Below, piece by piece: positions 41,691 through 53,811 of a stretch of 64,000 bases of DNA. The translations under genes and the position numbers were made by a program. Positions within the stretch are counted from its first letter, which is position 1. The number at the start of each line of letters is the position of its first letter. Source of the DNA: Mycoplasmopsis sturni DSM 22021 (GTDB taxonomy: Bacteria > Bacillota_I > Bacilli_A > Mycoplasmatales > Metamycoplasmataceae); contig NZ_KL370785.1 of NCBI RefSeq assembly GCF_000701485.1, positions 361,217-425,216 on the forward strand. The letters run 5' to 3'. Below the pieces are notes generated by a model. It saw only the letters and a program-made list of their open reading frames with translations. It made no database searches and was not told the origin of the DNA.

Positions 41691-42662
41691 TTATTTATTT
41701 GATAAATATCTTTGAACTTCTTTTACACAATCATCAATCACTAGTTCAACATCTTCAAAACTATTAATGATTGCACCCGAAGCTCTTTCGTGACCGCCGC
41801 CATTTCATTTTAAAGCGACATTACGAACAATCGGACCATTAGATCTAAATTCAACTCTAATTTTGCCGGTTTCTTCTTCTGTAAATTGGACTCAAATTGG
41901 AAATCCTTCAATATTTGAAATTAAATTTGGACGTACAGAAGTTTGGGGTGTTTTGCCACGTTTTAAGGTTTCTTCAAGTGAATTTTGAATATAAGCTACT
42001 CCATCACGTGTTTTTAATGTTGAAATTAACCATGATTGAAATTGTAAATCTTTTAAAGAAACTTTAGCTAAATTGCTATGGATAAAATCAGAATCTAAAC
42101 CATTATCATATAAAAAAGCAGCAAGTTTTAAAGTTCGACTTGATGTATTATTATATAAAAATCTTCCTGAATCAGTATTAATTCCAAGATATAGTAGCGA
42201 GGCAGCTCTTGGGGTTACTTTTCACTTATTAACATAAGCAATTTCAGTAATCATTTCATCGGCAGCTACATATGAACTATCAACTCAACGAATTGTATTT
42301 TCACCTAAATCATCGTCATTTGGGTGGTGATCAATCCGGATAACTTGAGCAAAAATGTTTTTATCCAACAATTCTCTACTTTCAATTCTTTCTTTGAAAT
42401 TAGCATCAACAATAACGGCTAAAGATTGTTTTAAAACATCATCACTTGGAGCATTATCATGAACTAAATTTAAAAATTTAAATGACCCTTTAGCATCTCC
42501 TACACAATAAACTTGTTTGTTTGGAAAATTAGTTTTTAAAAGTTCAGCTAAACCAAATTGTGAACCTAAACAGTCACCATCTGGGCGAATGTGGTGAAAA
42601 ATAACAATAGAATCATATTTAATTAATTCTTTTGAAACTAATTCTAAACTTCCAATTTGCAT
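41691..42662 (-). CDS. nrnA: DHH/DHHA1 phosphoesterase, NrnA-like, copy B
   Basis: 323 aa. FHHIRPDGDCLGSQ is the N-terminal metal motif, IVDAN and RIDHHPND the DHH motif, and GGGHERASGA the DHHA1 substrate loop. The family degrades nanoRNA and/or 3'-phosphoadenosine-5'-phosphate; some mycoplasma members also handle linear dinucleotides. It shares one base with the preceding copy (TAATG), so they are translationally coupled. One TGA Trp separates the motif II part from the rest. Confidence 0.9.
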
Positions 42663-43633
42663 TATTTATTATTACTTTCTCATTCAATAATTGCTTGATT
42701 TAAGGCTTGTAAAACACTAGGAACTTGTTCTCATGATTCTAAAGTAATTCCAGCCGCATTATCATGACCTCCGCCATTAAAATGCTTAGCTACTTTATTA
42801 ACAAGCGGTCCATTTGAACGCAATCTTCCACGAACCAAGCCATCTTCAAGTTGAATAAATAAAGCTCAACAAGAATTATCTTCAATATTAGCTAATTCAT
42901 TAACATACAAGGCCGCCTCAAGAGAGCTCATTTGGTGTTTATCAAGAATTTCTTGGGTTGCCTCAAAGTACAATGTACGTCCTTCTTTTTTAAAACCACT
43001 AAGAATTTCACCGATAAATTTAATGCCCTTAAATGTTCTTTTAGAAAGTTCCCTTAAGATTCATTGTGGGTGAAAACCATTTTCCATTAAGAACGCCACA
43101 AGTTTATGAGTTCTTTTTGATGTATCAGGATACAAGAATCTTCCCGAATCGGTATTAATTCCAAGGTAAATATATTCCGAAGCTTTTTGTGTCACCTTTC
43201 AATTTGACTCATAAGCAAGCATTGCAATCATTTCTGCTGCAGCCACATAGTGCTCATCAACTCAAAGATAATCATATACGATATCACTATCATTTGGGTG
43301 GTGATCAATTCTTAATTTATGAGTCATTTTGTTTTCATAAAGCAATGAAGCTTTTTCAATTCGATTACCAGATGAAGCATCAACTACAATCCCAAGCGAA
43401 TTGGTTCAATCAATTTTACTTTCATCGGTGAAATTATAAGTCATGAAGTCTAAAACTCCTACATTATCACCGACAGCATAAACTTTTTTATCAGGGTAAT
43501 TGGTTTTGATTAATTCAACTAATCCATGTTGCGAACCTAAACAATCGCCATCTGGACGAATGTGGTGAAACACGACAATTGTATCGTGCTCTTCAATAGC
43601 TTTTCTTGCTATTTGTGAGTTACCAATAAGCAT
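42662..43633 (-). CDS. nrnA: DHH/DHHA1 phosphoesterase, NrnA-like, copy A
   Basis: 323 aa, exactly the same length as copy B. FHHIRPDGDCLGSQHGL, IVVDASS, RIDHHPND and GGGHDNAAG keep all catalytic positions. AAAGGAG precedes the ATG at 43633. Tandem NrnA-type paralogues are common in mycoplasmas; one copy may prefer nanoRNA, the other pAp or cyclic-dinucleotide products. Which is which cannot be read here. Confidence 0.9.
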
Positions 43634-43738
43634 ATTTTTCTCCTTTAATTTTTATTGATCTTGATTAAATTTTACTATTTTTTAAGTACTAAAAAATTCA
43701 TTTTCACAATTAGTCTAATTTGCCTATTTTTTGCACAA

Positions 43739-43766
43739 AAAAGAAAAAGCCTTGCAAATTGCAAGA
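43739..43766 (-). terminator. Terminator of the large helicase gene
   Basis: Stem CTTGC / GCAAG followed on the minus strand by GCTTTTTCTTTTTT; modest stem. Confidence 0.6.
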
Positions 43767-46700
43767 CTAATTGTTTGGTTCTTTATAATAAATTGCTTCT
43801 TCTGTTAATCTGATGATTCCTCTTTCTTCTATGTTATGAAGAGCTTGGTTAATGAGGCCGCTTGAAATTGGAGTAACTGTACTAAAGCCGCAATATTCAC
43901 TAAATTTCTCATAGATATCATTTAAACTAAGGTTTTTGGCTCTAGAAATAAATGACATCAAGAAGTTTTCTACTTCTTGTGGATGAATTCTTGCAAAATC
44001 ACGTTTACTTGAATTTTCACCATGTTCTCTAAATTCAATAATTTGGTCTTTTGCCAAAATGAAATTACCTTGAATTTCTATAATATCTTGTTGAGATAAA
44101 TCATTTAAAATGTTATCAAATTCGGCTTTTAAAGAAGTGGTAAAAGTTTTTTTTCCAAAAATTCTAGGTACAAATTTTTTTAATTCATCATAATGAACAG
44201 GCGATAATTGCGAAATAAGCGAGGCAATAAAGTTTGTTTCGCTATTTGGTTTCGTTTCTGCTATTTTCTTATAAAGTTGCTCATAATTTGGATAAAGGTT
44301 GAACGAAATTCTTTCGATAGCTTTTTCTTGAACATCTACTGGAACATCAATTTTAAGAGCATCAAACTGTTGAGCAACACCTTTATGAATAGCATTTTGT
44401 TGCAATTTATCAATAAAAGATTCTAGTTTTTTAATTTGTTTGGTTTTATTTTTATATCAATCAGTTGATCAAATACGATAGACATTTCAACTTCTAGATT
44501 CAAGAACCCTTTGACGTAAAATATCACGATCACGAGCTGATTTTGAAGTTTTATAAACAGAACCGTCACATTCAATTCCTAAAATGAAGTGATTTGGTTT
44601 TTTAGGGTGCATTACAGCAACATCGATTTTGTAACTTGAAGCACCAATACGTTTAACAACATTGTATCCATGTTGTTTTAATTCGTTAAAGACATCATCT
44701 TCAAATGGCGATTCAAATTCGGAAATAAATTGTGGTTTTTCTTCTATTGTCTTATTACCTGAAGATGCATAAGCAATATAGTTTTTCAAGAACTTAACAC
44801 CACGAGCATTAGTTCTTGAAAGATCGATATCACCATCATTAAATGAAGAAACAACAATAACAGCTGTTTTAGCACGAGTTACTGCAACATTAAGACGACG
44901 ATATCCATTTTGTTGGTTAAGTGGACCAAAGTTCATTGACATAACACCTTTGGCATTTGGACCATATCCTACTGAAAGAATAATAATATCTCTTTCATCC
45001 CCTTGAACTGTTTCAATGTTTTTGACAAAGAATTTCTCAATTTCAAAAGCATTAAAGAAGTGCTCAAATTCATCAGTTTTACGACGTAATAAGTTAATTT
45101 TACGTTCAATTAGGTCTCTTTGTTGAGTATTGAATGTTACTACACCAATTGTACGTTTAGTACCATATTTACGGATAATTTTGACAATTAAATCAACAAC
45201 TTTATCTGCTTCCACTTGGTTAACAGAATCAATAAATTGACCGCGAACATACTCGTGTGATACTCCTTCAAAATCACCAGGAATCTTTGATGCCGGGAAA
45301 GTTACTAGTTCTTTATAAATTTCTTTATTTGAAGGTTGAATAAGTTGGTCAAATTTACTACGGTAGTGTCATTTTAATTTAATTGTCGGTAAAACAATAT
45401 TAGCTACTTCTAAGATAGAATCAAAGGCCGTTGTGTCTCATGAATTATCATCCACAATATCATCATCTTCAAAGTGAGCAAAGAAATCAGTTGGAGGTAA
45501 TTGCTCTTTATCTCCGGCAATAATAAATTGTTTTGCTCTTGATAAAGCACCGATAGCATTTTCTGGACGAACCTGCGATGCTTCATCAAAAATAACCACG
45601 TCAAATTCTAGTTTTGAGTCTTTTAAAAGAGATGAAACTGAAAGTGGAGACATCATTAAACACGGTTTAAGTTTTAAGATTAAGTTAGGGATTTTGTCAA
45701 ATAAAATTCTAAAAGGAATAATTTTTCTTGACTTATTAGCCTCTGTACGAAGGATCGAAACTTCTGAATTAAGACCCTCAATACTATTGTAGTTTGGTAT
45801 TTTAGCAATAATTGATTGTTCAACCTTAGTACGTGCCATTGATTGAATAATTGCATCTGATTCCATAAAAGTACGACGAATTGAATCAAGTACCTCACCA
45901 TTGAAATCCGGAAATAATTCATTTTGGTATTTATCAATTAATAATAGGTAGAATCTTCTTAAGTAAATCTCAAAATAATCCTGCTTAATATTTCTTTCAA
46001 TTAAAGTATCGGCATAATTTTGTAAATTGTTTTCAATCATTAATTTATAAACACGGTTAAATTCTAAAATAGTATTTAACTCTTCTAAATTATTAACTGC
46101 TTTAGTAATTTTTGTATCCAATTCTTCATAAGTATAAAGCTCAATATTAAAGTGTTCTTGGTTGAATTCAGCTTTAATCAAATCTATACATTCTCTTAAT
46201 TGTTCATGAAGGATTCTAAATTCACTTGCTAATTCTTTTGCTTTATTTTTATCGAGCATAGCAAAAGAAAATAAATAGTAAATTTCGCTAGAGTCTCATT
46301 TTAAATAGTGAGTGAGCTCTTGAAACTTATTAAACCAATTCATATCATAATAAGTTTTTTGCAAGAAGTCAAAATCATCAAAAGGTACACGGTAACTTAC
46401 CTCTTTAGCTTCGGCATTAAATTCGTTTTTAAGCTGTTGGTAAGCAAGAATATCATCAACTAAGGCAATAATTTCATCATAAGAAATCTTGTTATTTAAT
46501 TTATAGTTTAAAATTTGACTTTTGATCTTACTATAACTTGGCGAAGTAAGACGCTTAAATCCTGAAACATATTTAGAAAGCTGTTTTTTAATTATTTGTG
46601 CATGAATTTGAAAAACTTCTTCATTATATTTATTTAAGTATTTTGACTTAATATTGTTCATTTCAGCAGCTAATTGCACCATTTTTTCAAGGTGATGCAC

Positions 46701-48494
46701 ATTAAGTACTAAATCTGGATTTTCAAAAATACGCGAATTAATTGATTTAATGTTTGTAAGATGCTCTAAAGCCTCTAAATAGACAGAGCTTGATTTAAGA
46801 AAAATGTCTTTTTTGACAGATAAGAATGGATATTTGTTTGAAAACTTGATAACTTCAGCCATTTTATTTTGTAAATCAACAAAGTTTTTAACGATCTTTT
46901 CTCGTTTTTCAAGGGATAATTCACTTGCTTTAAGTCCGTATCAAGTATTTTTAGTCACATCAAAATCATTGATATTTAGAGCATTGAAAAACGAATCAAT
47001 TAATTTTCTTTTTGTAATTAAATCTTTTTCAGAAATTTTTTCTACGTTTTCAATATCAAAAATAATATCTGGTTGTTTAGCGTACTTTAAGAAAGCACCA
47101 TAAAGTTGATAGATTGTTTTATTAATTGGTTGGAAAATATTTGAAAGAGCTTGTGGGTAATTAAGTAATTCTTTATGAGAAGTTTCAAATTTATTGATAG
47201 CATCTTGTTCATAACTATCTTGAACACTAATATTATTTTGGCCTTTTTCTAAAGTTGAAGCAAGCTCATGTAAAACAACTTTTTTATCTAATTTAGTATT
47301 ATGAATAGGTAATACAAAATCATTTAAACCAATTCTTTTTAAGTTGTTATAAACAACTTCAAGTGCTGCTTGTTTTTCAGCAACAAAAAGAACTTTTTTA
47401 CCACGAGCAATTAACTCAGTTATAATGTTAGTAATAGTTTGTGATTTCCCTGTTCCTGGAGGTCCTTGCAATACAAAGCTTTGGCCGGCAATGGCTGCTT
47501 GAATAGCAATTTCTTGCGAAGAATCTGAATTATATGTATGGAAATATTCTTTAGGATTTACTACATCATCAATATCTGATTCAGTATATTGAATATTTTC
47601 AACAGGATTATTAATTCCTGAAATTAATTGAACAAATTGGTTATTAATAACTTTATCTGTATTTTCTTCAAGATCTTTAACCATATTAATTCTTGAAAAA
47701 GAAAAAATACCTAAATCAATATCGTCAATAATTTTTCAACGTTTGTCATTTGCTTTAGTGATTTCACTTAAAATATGTTTTTTATAATCAAGATACAAAT
47801 CATAATTACTTTTATCTTGGTTAAATTCATAATTTAAATCAATATTAAAATCATTTAATAATTTTTGTACAAATGATTGGTTAAGTAAAAACTCATCATC
47901 AACAAAATGAATTTTATATGGCGAATTATACGAATCCTTAGATAAATCAACAGGAATAAATAAAATAGGAGCTAAATGTTTATCCTCTGATTCAATGTTT
48001 TCATATCATTCCAAAAAACCTACAGCAAAATATAAAACATTAATCCCATTTTCTTCTTTGAAGAGATTGGCTTTTTTCATCAAATTTGATAAATTACGGT
48101 TTTGAACGGTATTATATAAATTAGAAAAAAGGAAATTGCTTTTGTATTTTTTTGTAAAAGCATTAATTAAAGGTGTGATTTCACTTTTAAAATATTTGTC
48201 TTTTTGTTCTAATTCAATCCCAAAAGAAACCCTTTTTCCTTTGGTTGTTTTTCTACTTTCACCAATAGCTAAGTCGTCATCTTCATCGATATTACCGAAT
48301 AAGTTAGCAAATTGAAGGTTCTTCATACCGTAATAACGGTTAAGAAAGTTTTCAAGATTTGGATGTACAATTTCAACAGTTTGTGATTTTGTTCTACGAT
48401 AGTTAATCGACTGTGATTTCATACTTAAATCAAGTAAACGATGTTTTCAAATTTCGATGTTTTTAGCAATTTTATTTTTATCTTTTTGAGTCAC
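43767..48494 (-). CDS. Very large DUF4011-type SF1 helicase with Vsr/DUF559-like nuclease domain
   Basis: 1575 aa. Start is GTG at 48494, 6 nt after AAGGAG; no ATG serves this frame. WKHRLLDLS near residue 20 is the DUF4011 signature. Helicase motifs: Walker A GPPGTGKSQT (about 343), Walker B FDEASQVRPE (about 967), motif III GDKEQLPP (about 998), and motifs V/VI VQGDERDIII and NVAVTRAKTAV (about 1165-1205). A nuclease domain follows: SPFEDDVFNEL, IDVAV, GIECDGSVYKTSKSARDRDI and RIWSTDWY (1270-1345), then a DUF3320-like C-terminal region. This architecture occurs in bacterial defence loci. Continuous only with TGA as Trp. Confidence 0.85.
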
Positions 48495-48658
48495 ATTCGC
48501 TCCTTATTTTAAGTTAATAATTTAATATTTAAATTATAACAAAACTAAATTATAAAGCATGGAAAAGCACTAAAAAAATGCTAGGAAAAAGACATTTTGT
48601 CAATTAGCAATTAACTTTTTATATTGCTAAAAAATACTTTTTATTTTTTCAAAACTAG

Positions 48659-48664
48659 TATAAT
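48659..48664 (+). promoter_or_regulatory. -10 box of rluD, probably a leaderless transcript
   Basis: TATAAT ends 7 nt before the rluD ATG at 48672; no ribosome binding site is present. Confidence 0.55.
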
Positions 48665-48671
48665 TATATTA

Positions 48672-49583
48672 ATGATTAAATTAAAAGTAGAATATAAAGA
48701 ACGTATCGATAAATATATCGCTGACAATAGCGAAATATCTAGAAACGATATTAAGCAATTGATTGAACAACGCGCGGTGTTTGTTAATGGTACAAACGTA
48801 ATTAAACCTAAATATATAGTAAGAGAAGGTCAAGAAATTGAGGTAATTAAACTACTTGATAAAGAGATTAAATTAGAACCTCAAAAAATGGACCTTAATA
48901 TTGTATATGAAGATGAATACTTATGTGTTATTAACAAACCATCAGGCTTAATTGTGCACCCTGCACCAGGACACTATGATAACACTCTAGTTAATGGATT
49001 GCTTTATCATTTTAAGAACAATTTATCTAATGAAAATGGACTACTTAGACCCGGAATTGTTCACCGTATTGATAAAGACACTAGCGGATTATTAATCATT
49101 GCTAAAACAAATGAAGTACATAATATTTTGTCAAAAAACTTTAAAAACCATGACATTTCAAGAGAATATATCGCAATTGTTGATGGAATTTTAGAAGATA
49201 AAAAATTAAAGCTTGACTTACCAATTGGTCGTGATGTCAAAAATCGTCAAATGATGTCTGTAACCAATCAAAACTCAAAGCACGCTATTACTAATGTTGA
49301 ACTTCTAAACACTTTTTATTTAGATGGATATCCCAAGTCCTTAGTTAAATGTGTTTTAGAAACAGGTAGAACTCATCAAATCAGAGTTCATTTAGCGTAT
49401 ATCAAAAACCCCGTGTATGGCGATCCTATTTATGGTAAAAAAGTTGATGATTTCAATCAAAGATTACATGCTTATAAATTAACTTTTTTACACCCAATAA
49501 ACAATAAAAAAATCGTTTTATTTGCGGAACCACCAAAAGAATTTGAAATTGCAAATTTCAAATTCCAAGAACTTATGAATTAG
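48672..49583 (+). CDS. rluD: 23S rRNA pseudouridine synthase, RluD family
   Basis: 303 aa. S4 domain at the N-terminus (RIDKYIADNSEISRNDIKQL), then the catalytic domain with the HRIDKDTSGLL motif (catalytic Asp) and TGRTHQIRVHLA. I start at 48672 (MIKLKVEY); an ATG at 48624 lies upstream of the -10 box. RluD makes pseudouridines in helix 69 of 23S rRNA, the same helix RlmH acts on. The next gene starts 8 nt downstream behind AGGAGG. Confidence 0.92.
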   Translation: MIKLKVEYKERIDKYIADNSEISRNDIKQLIEQRAVFVNGTNVIKPKYIVREGQEIEVIKLLDKEIKLEPQKMDLNIVYEDEYLCVINKPSGLIVHPAPGHYDNTLVNGLLYHFKNNLSNENGLLRPGIVHRIDKDTSGLLIIAKTNEVHNILSKNFKNHDISREYIAIVDGILEDKKLKLDLPIGRDVKNRQMMSVTNQNSKHAITNVELLNTFYLDGYPKSLVKCVLETGRTHQIRVHLAYIKNPVYGDPIYGKKVDDFNQRLHAYKLTFLHPINNKKIVLFAEPPKEFEIANFKFQELMN

Positions 49584-49591
49584 GAGGAGTT

Positions 49592-50509
49592 ATGTTCGGA
49601 ATGTATGACAGAAGTTTTATAAACATAAAATCCGTAAGTGAATTATGACAAAAAGAGAAAAAATTTAGAATCTTCTGAATAATGATGATTATTTTACTCT
49701 TAGTAATTGTCGCAATGAGCACTGCTAGTTTAATTTTATGAAACACATCAAATATTAAAGATGGATTTATTAATTGAAGAACTCAATATTATGTAGATAA
49801 TAATAGAAATTTAGAAATTGCCTCTAAAGATGCAAATGCAGAATGACTAACGATTTTATTAAGGGCTAATTTAGTTCCTACCGTTGTAAACTTAGCTGTT
49901 TTAGGTTTATTTATTTGATCTGTTTATCGTAGTTATCAAGAAAAAAGTTTTGCTAAACTTTCTTCACTAACAACATTTTACATTGCTTTTATGGCTTTAT
50001 ATGAGGGAATTGGTCTTATCGTTAACTTGTCTCAATTTAACCTTAGCAATAAAGTACTTTTACCTAATTCAATTTTAGGAATTTTAGTAATTATCACTTA
50101 TATCATTGGTTGAATCTTTATTTCGAGTCAAGTTTCATTTATTAGAAAAGCTTTTGTAAGCGCTGCTATGGCAGAAGCTTCTGAAAAATGAATGAAACAA
50201 TTTACTGAACAAATGCAACAAAACGGAACATTTAATCCTTTTATGAGCCCTATGGGAATGAAAGAAAATCCACAACAAAAACCAACAAATGATCAAGCAG
50301 AACAAAAAATTGACGAAACTGAAGTAGTTAAAACAGAAAAAGATAAGCAAATTGAAAAATTATTAACATTAACAAATTCACAACTATACAAAATAGCAGA
50401 ATATCTTGGGATATTTGGTTACAAAGAAATGTCTAAAGAAGAACTGGTTGAAAAAATTTATTGATACACCCAAAATAACAAAGAAGATCAAAAAGAACAA
50501 ACTAACTAG
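49592..50509 (+). CDS. Membrane protein with C-terminal SAP-like helix pair, unknown function
   Basis: 305 aa; AGGAGGAG precedes the ATG. About four hydrophobic segments (residues 28-50, 98-116, 128-148, 160-185). The C-terminal 100 residues are soluble: a Gln/Met-rich linker, a Lys/Glu-rich stretch and LTLTNSQLYKIAEYLGI followed by MSKEELVEKIYW, which looks like a SAP or Rho-N type helix-extension-helix. Many TGA Trp codons in the first 200 residues. Co-transcribed with rluD. Unknown role. Confidence 0.75.
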
Positions 50510-50525
50510 TTTGTTCTTTTTTTAT
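50491..50525. terminator. Bidirectional terminator covering two convergent stop codons
   Basis: Stem AAAAGAACAAACT / AGTTTGTTCTTTT. The plus gene stops at 50509 and the minus gene at 50502, both inside the hairpin. Confidence 0.85.
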
Positions 50526-50930
50526 TTTTTCTCTGAAAAATACAATAAATTTTTTATTGACAAAAATAATATTAAGCAAGTATAATGATCCACTAATTAC
50601 AAACACAACAACAGTATCTGCCGGAAAAACTCACCATTGCAAAGGATTCATTAAAGGGAATCAACAAACAGTAAATACAATTCCCATAATAAAAATTATC
50701 AATTGTTGGTTTTTAAGTTTTTCATATTTAATGACAACTAAAAAGGTACTGATGAGAAATCAAACTACGAAAGTAGAGACACAAGCAACCAAATTTAATC
50801 ACCAAGGATAAGAGCCTCTAAGTCCTAAGTCAATAATTCTTTGTGATAAAAGTAAAAGCGCAAGAGAATTAATAATAAAGAATAAATATAAGACAATTTT
50901 AATTGCTCAAGCTTTTTTGGATTTATTCAT
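50502..50930 (-). CDS. Small four-helix membrane protein, unknown
   Basis: 142 aa, MNKSKKAWAIKIVLYLFF. Four hydrophobic segments fill most of the length, and the C-terminus is short and basic. Seven TGA Trp codons hide it from standard-code ORF finding. It overlaps the end of thrS by 8 nt and so follows it in the trpS-thrS operon; its last bases overlap the convergent gene by 8 nt. No family recognised. Confidence 0.65.
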
Positions 50931-52665
50931 AATTATTTCTAAGTTTTAATAGCATTGCTTCAAATTCTTCATATGAGACGGTTTCTGTTTTTTCTTCTCC
51001 ATATTTACGGAAAGAAACTAAATTATTTTGACGTTCTTTTTCACCTAAAATAACTTGAATTTTTGATTTTGAAATTTGTGCTTCACGAATTTTTTTATTA
51101 AGTCTTTCATCCCGAGCATCCACTTTGGTTCTAAAACCAAGAGCAAATAATTTGGTATTTACTTCTTTAGCATATTCAAAGTCATAATCCATATTTACCG
51201 GAATAATAGTTACTTGTTTAGGAGCTAATCAAAATGGTAAAACTCCTTTAGTTTGTTCAAGTAAAATAGCTACAAAACGTTCATAGGTTCCAATTAAACC
51301 TCTGTGAATTAAAATAGGACGTTCTTCCTGATTCTCTTTATTAGTAAAAGTGATATCAAATCTTTCAGGTAATAGAAAATCTAACTGAAGAGTTGAAACA
51401 GTAATTTCGTGGCCTAATGCAGTAAAAATTTGAATATCCATTTTAGGTCCATAAAAAGCTGCTTCGCCAACTTTTTCTTCGTATTTTACACCTAATTCAT
51501 TTAGAACATTTCTAAGTTGGTTTTCTGCTTCATCTCACATTGCATCATTATCATAATATTTTTCTTTATTATCTTTATCTCTTAAAGAAAGCGAAATATA
51601 ATCAATTTTAATTTTGAAAATTTCTAATGTTTCTTTAATAAGTTGATACATGTATTTAAATTCATCGGCAATTTGATCTTTTCTAACAAAAAGATGTCCT
51701 TCAGTAAGTAACATTCCCCGTACTCTTTCTAGACCGGTTAATGCACCAGATTTTTCATAACGATAAAGTTGTGACTGTTCTGAAAAACGAATTGGTAAAT
51801 CACGATAACTTCTTTTTTCGTAGTTATAACAAATAATATGATGCGGACAAGTCATTGGTCTTGGATAAAGTTTTTCATTATCACAAACAATAGGCTTAAA
51901 CATGTCATCTTTATAGTGTGCTAAATGCCCAGATGTTTTATATAAAGTTTCTTCCCCAAAGTGAGGAGTTAAAACCTCAGTCATTCCATATTTGCGATCC
52001 ATTTTAAGAATTAAGTTTTTAATTTCATTGTGAATATACATTCCATCTTCTAATCAAATAGGAAATCCTTGCCCTGCTAATGGGTGAAATGTAAAAAGTT
52101 TCATTTCTTTACCAATTTTACGGTGATCGCGTTCTTTACGATCTTTAAGGAGTGCTAAGTAAGCTTCTAATTCTTCTTTGGTTTCTCATGAGGTTCCGTA
52201 AATTCTTGTTAATTGAATATTATCTGAATTTCCTCTTCAATAAGCTCCCGCAAGCGATAATAATTTGAAGTTTTTAATTTTCTTAGTGTCTTCAATATGA
52301 CCACCAGCACAAAGATCCACAAAAATAGTTTCATTATTAAGTGGATCCACAAGAGCATAAAAAGTTATATGAGCTCCCTTAGCAACTAACTCGTCGTATA
52401 ACTCTTTTTTATAAGGCTTGTTAGTAAAATCATATTGTGAAATATCAACTTGCTTCATCACAAGATTTCTTGAAGCAAGTTTTTTCATTAATTTTTCAAT
52501 TTTATTAAGTTCCGTATCAGAAAGAGGAGTTTCAAATTCAAAATCATAATAAAAACCTTCATCTGTTGCAGGGCCAAAACCAAGTTTTACATTAGGATAA
52601 AGTTTTTCAACGGCAGCACCTAATAAGTGGCTTGTAGTATGGTTTAATTCTTTATTTGCTTTCAT
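50923..52665 (-). CDS. thrS: Threonyl-tRNA synthetase
   Basis: 580 aa. It begins directly with the editing domain ([28 protein letters not shown]), lacking the N-terminal TGS domain found in most bacteria. The class II core shows [20 protein letters not shown] (motif 2 and zinc Cys) and a motif 3 region with VLPFWLAPKQ; a C-terminal anticodon domain follows. I start at 52665 (MKANKEL) because GGAG lies 9 nt upstream; an ATG at 52686 has none. Overlaps trpS by 14 nt. Confidence 0.95.
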
Positions 52666-53662
52666 GTTTTTCTCCATAAAGACCAATATTAATTTGCATT
52701 TTATTTAATGTATTTCTTGCAATTAATTGAGCCTTGATTTTTCCTTGTTCAATAACTTGTTCAACTTGTGTTAAAGCATCTTGATACTTACTTTGAATTG
52801 AAATTAACAAGTCTTTAACAACAAGAGCAACCGCTTCTTTAAATTCTTTGTAATTACTATCTTTAAAAATTCATTCAGCTTCTTCAAGGCTAATATTTTT
52901 AATTGAAGCATAAATTGTAAGTAAATTTAAAATTCCAGGTTTTTCCTCTGAAATATAAACTTTTCCTTCAGAATCAGTAACTGCTTTAAGAATTTTTTTA
53001 TAAGCAACTTCAGGATCTTCAAGTAAAAAGATAGTTCCTTTTTTGTTTTTGTCACTTTTAGACATTTTTTGACTAGGAACAACAAGCGATTTAATTTTAG
53101 CTCCAATTTGCGGAACAAAACCATTAGGGATTTTTAAATCCATTTTATAACGCTTATTTAAACGTTGAGCAATGTTTCTTGTAAGCTCTAAATGTTGAAT
53201 TTGATCTTCTCCTACCGGAACTAAATCAGCATTATAAATTAAAATGTCTGCAGCCATTAAAACCGGATACATTAATAAATTACTTGGGATTTTTACAGTT
53301 CCATTTGATTGGGTTAGTTTTTGCGATTTGTCCTTAAATTGAGTCATTCGCTCTAGTTCACCAACTGTTACTTCTGAATTACAAAGTCACATCATTTGTG
53401 AGTGCTCAACAATTGATGATTGATAAAATAATGTGGCTTTTTGAGGATCTAATCCACAAGCCAAATAAAGTGCTACTGTATTTTTGCGTGCTTGTTCTAG
53501 CTCTTTAGGATTAACAGATCCTGTTGTTAAAGCATGTAAATCAGCAACAAAAAAGTATGATTCATATTGATTTTGTAATTCAATAAAGTTTCTTAATGCC
53601 CCAATATAATTCCCTAGGGTGAGGTCTCCAGTTGGTTGAATTCCACTAACAATTCGCTTCAT
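52652..53662 (-). CDS. trpS: Tryptophanyl-tRNA synthetase
   Basis: 336 aa class I synthetase. The HIGH-like motif is PTGDLTLGNYIG and the KMSKS motif is QKMSKSDKNKKG. GEDQIQHLELTRNIA is the Trp-family signature. Charging both UGG and UGA-reading tRNA-Trp fits the TGA usage seen throughout. TGA Trp codons occur inside the gene itself. First gene of the trpS-thrS pair. Confidence 0.96.
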
Positions 53663-53811
53663 TTTACTCCTTTTTTATGCTTACTTAAGTTAATTTATAT
53701 TATAAAACAATTAAAGATTTATTTAAGTAGTTTCAAATAAAAAAAATAAAAAGTTATATAATTATTGCATCACTAAGAAAAAAGTAAAAATATCAAAAAA
53801 GGAGAAAATAA

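Noticed and set aside
24863..48494. Apparent frameshifts and broken genes (helicases, photolyase, DUF262 protein)
   Set aside because: All fragments of each gene are in one frame and joined by TGA; with TGA as Trp they are intact.
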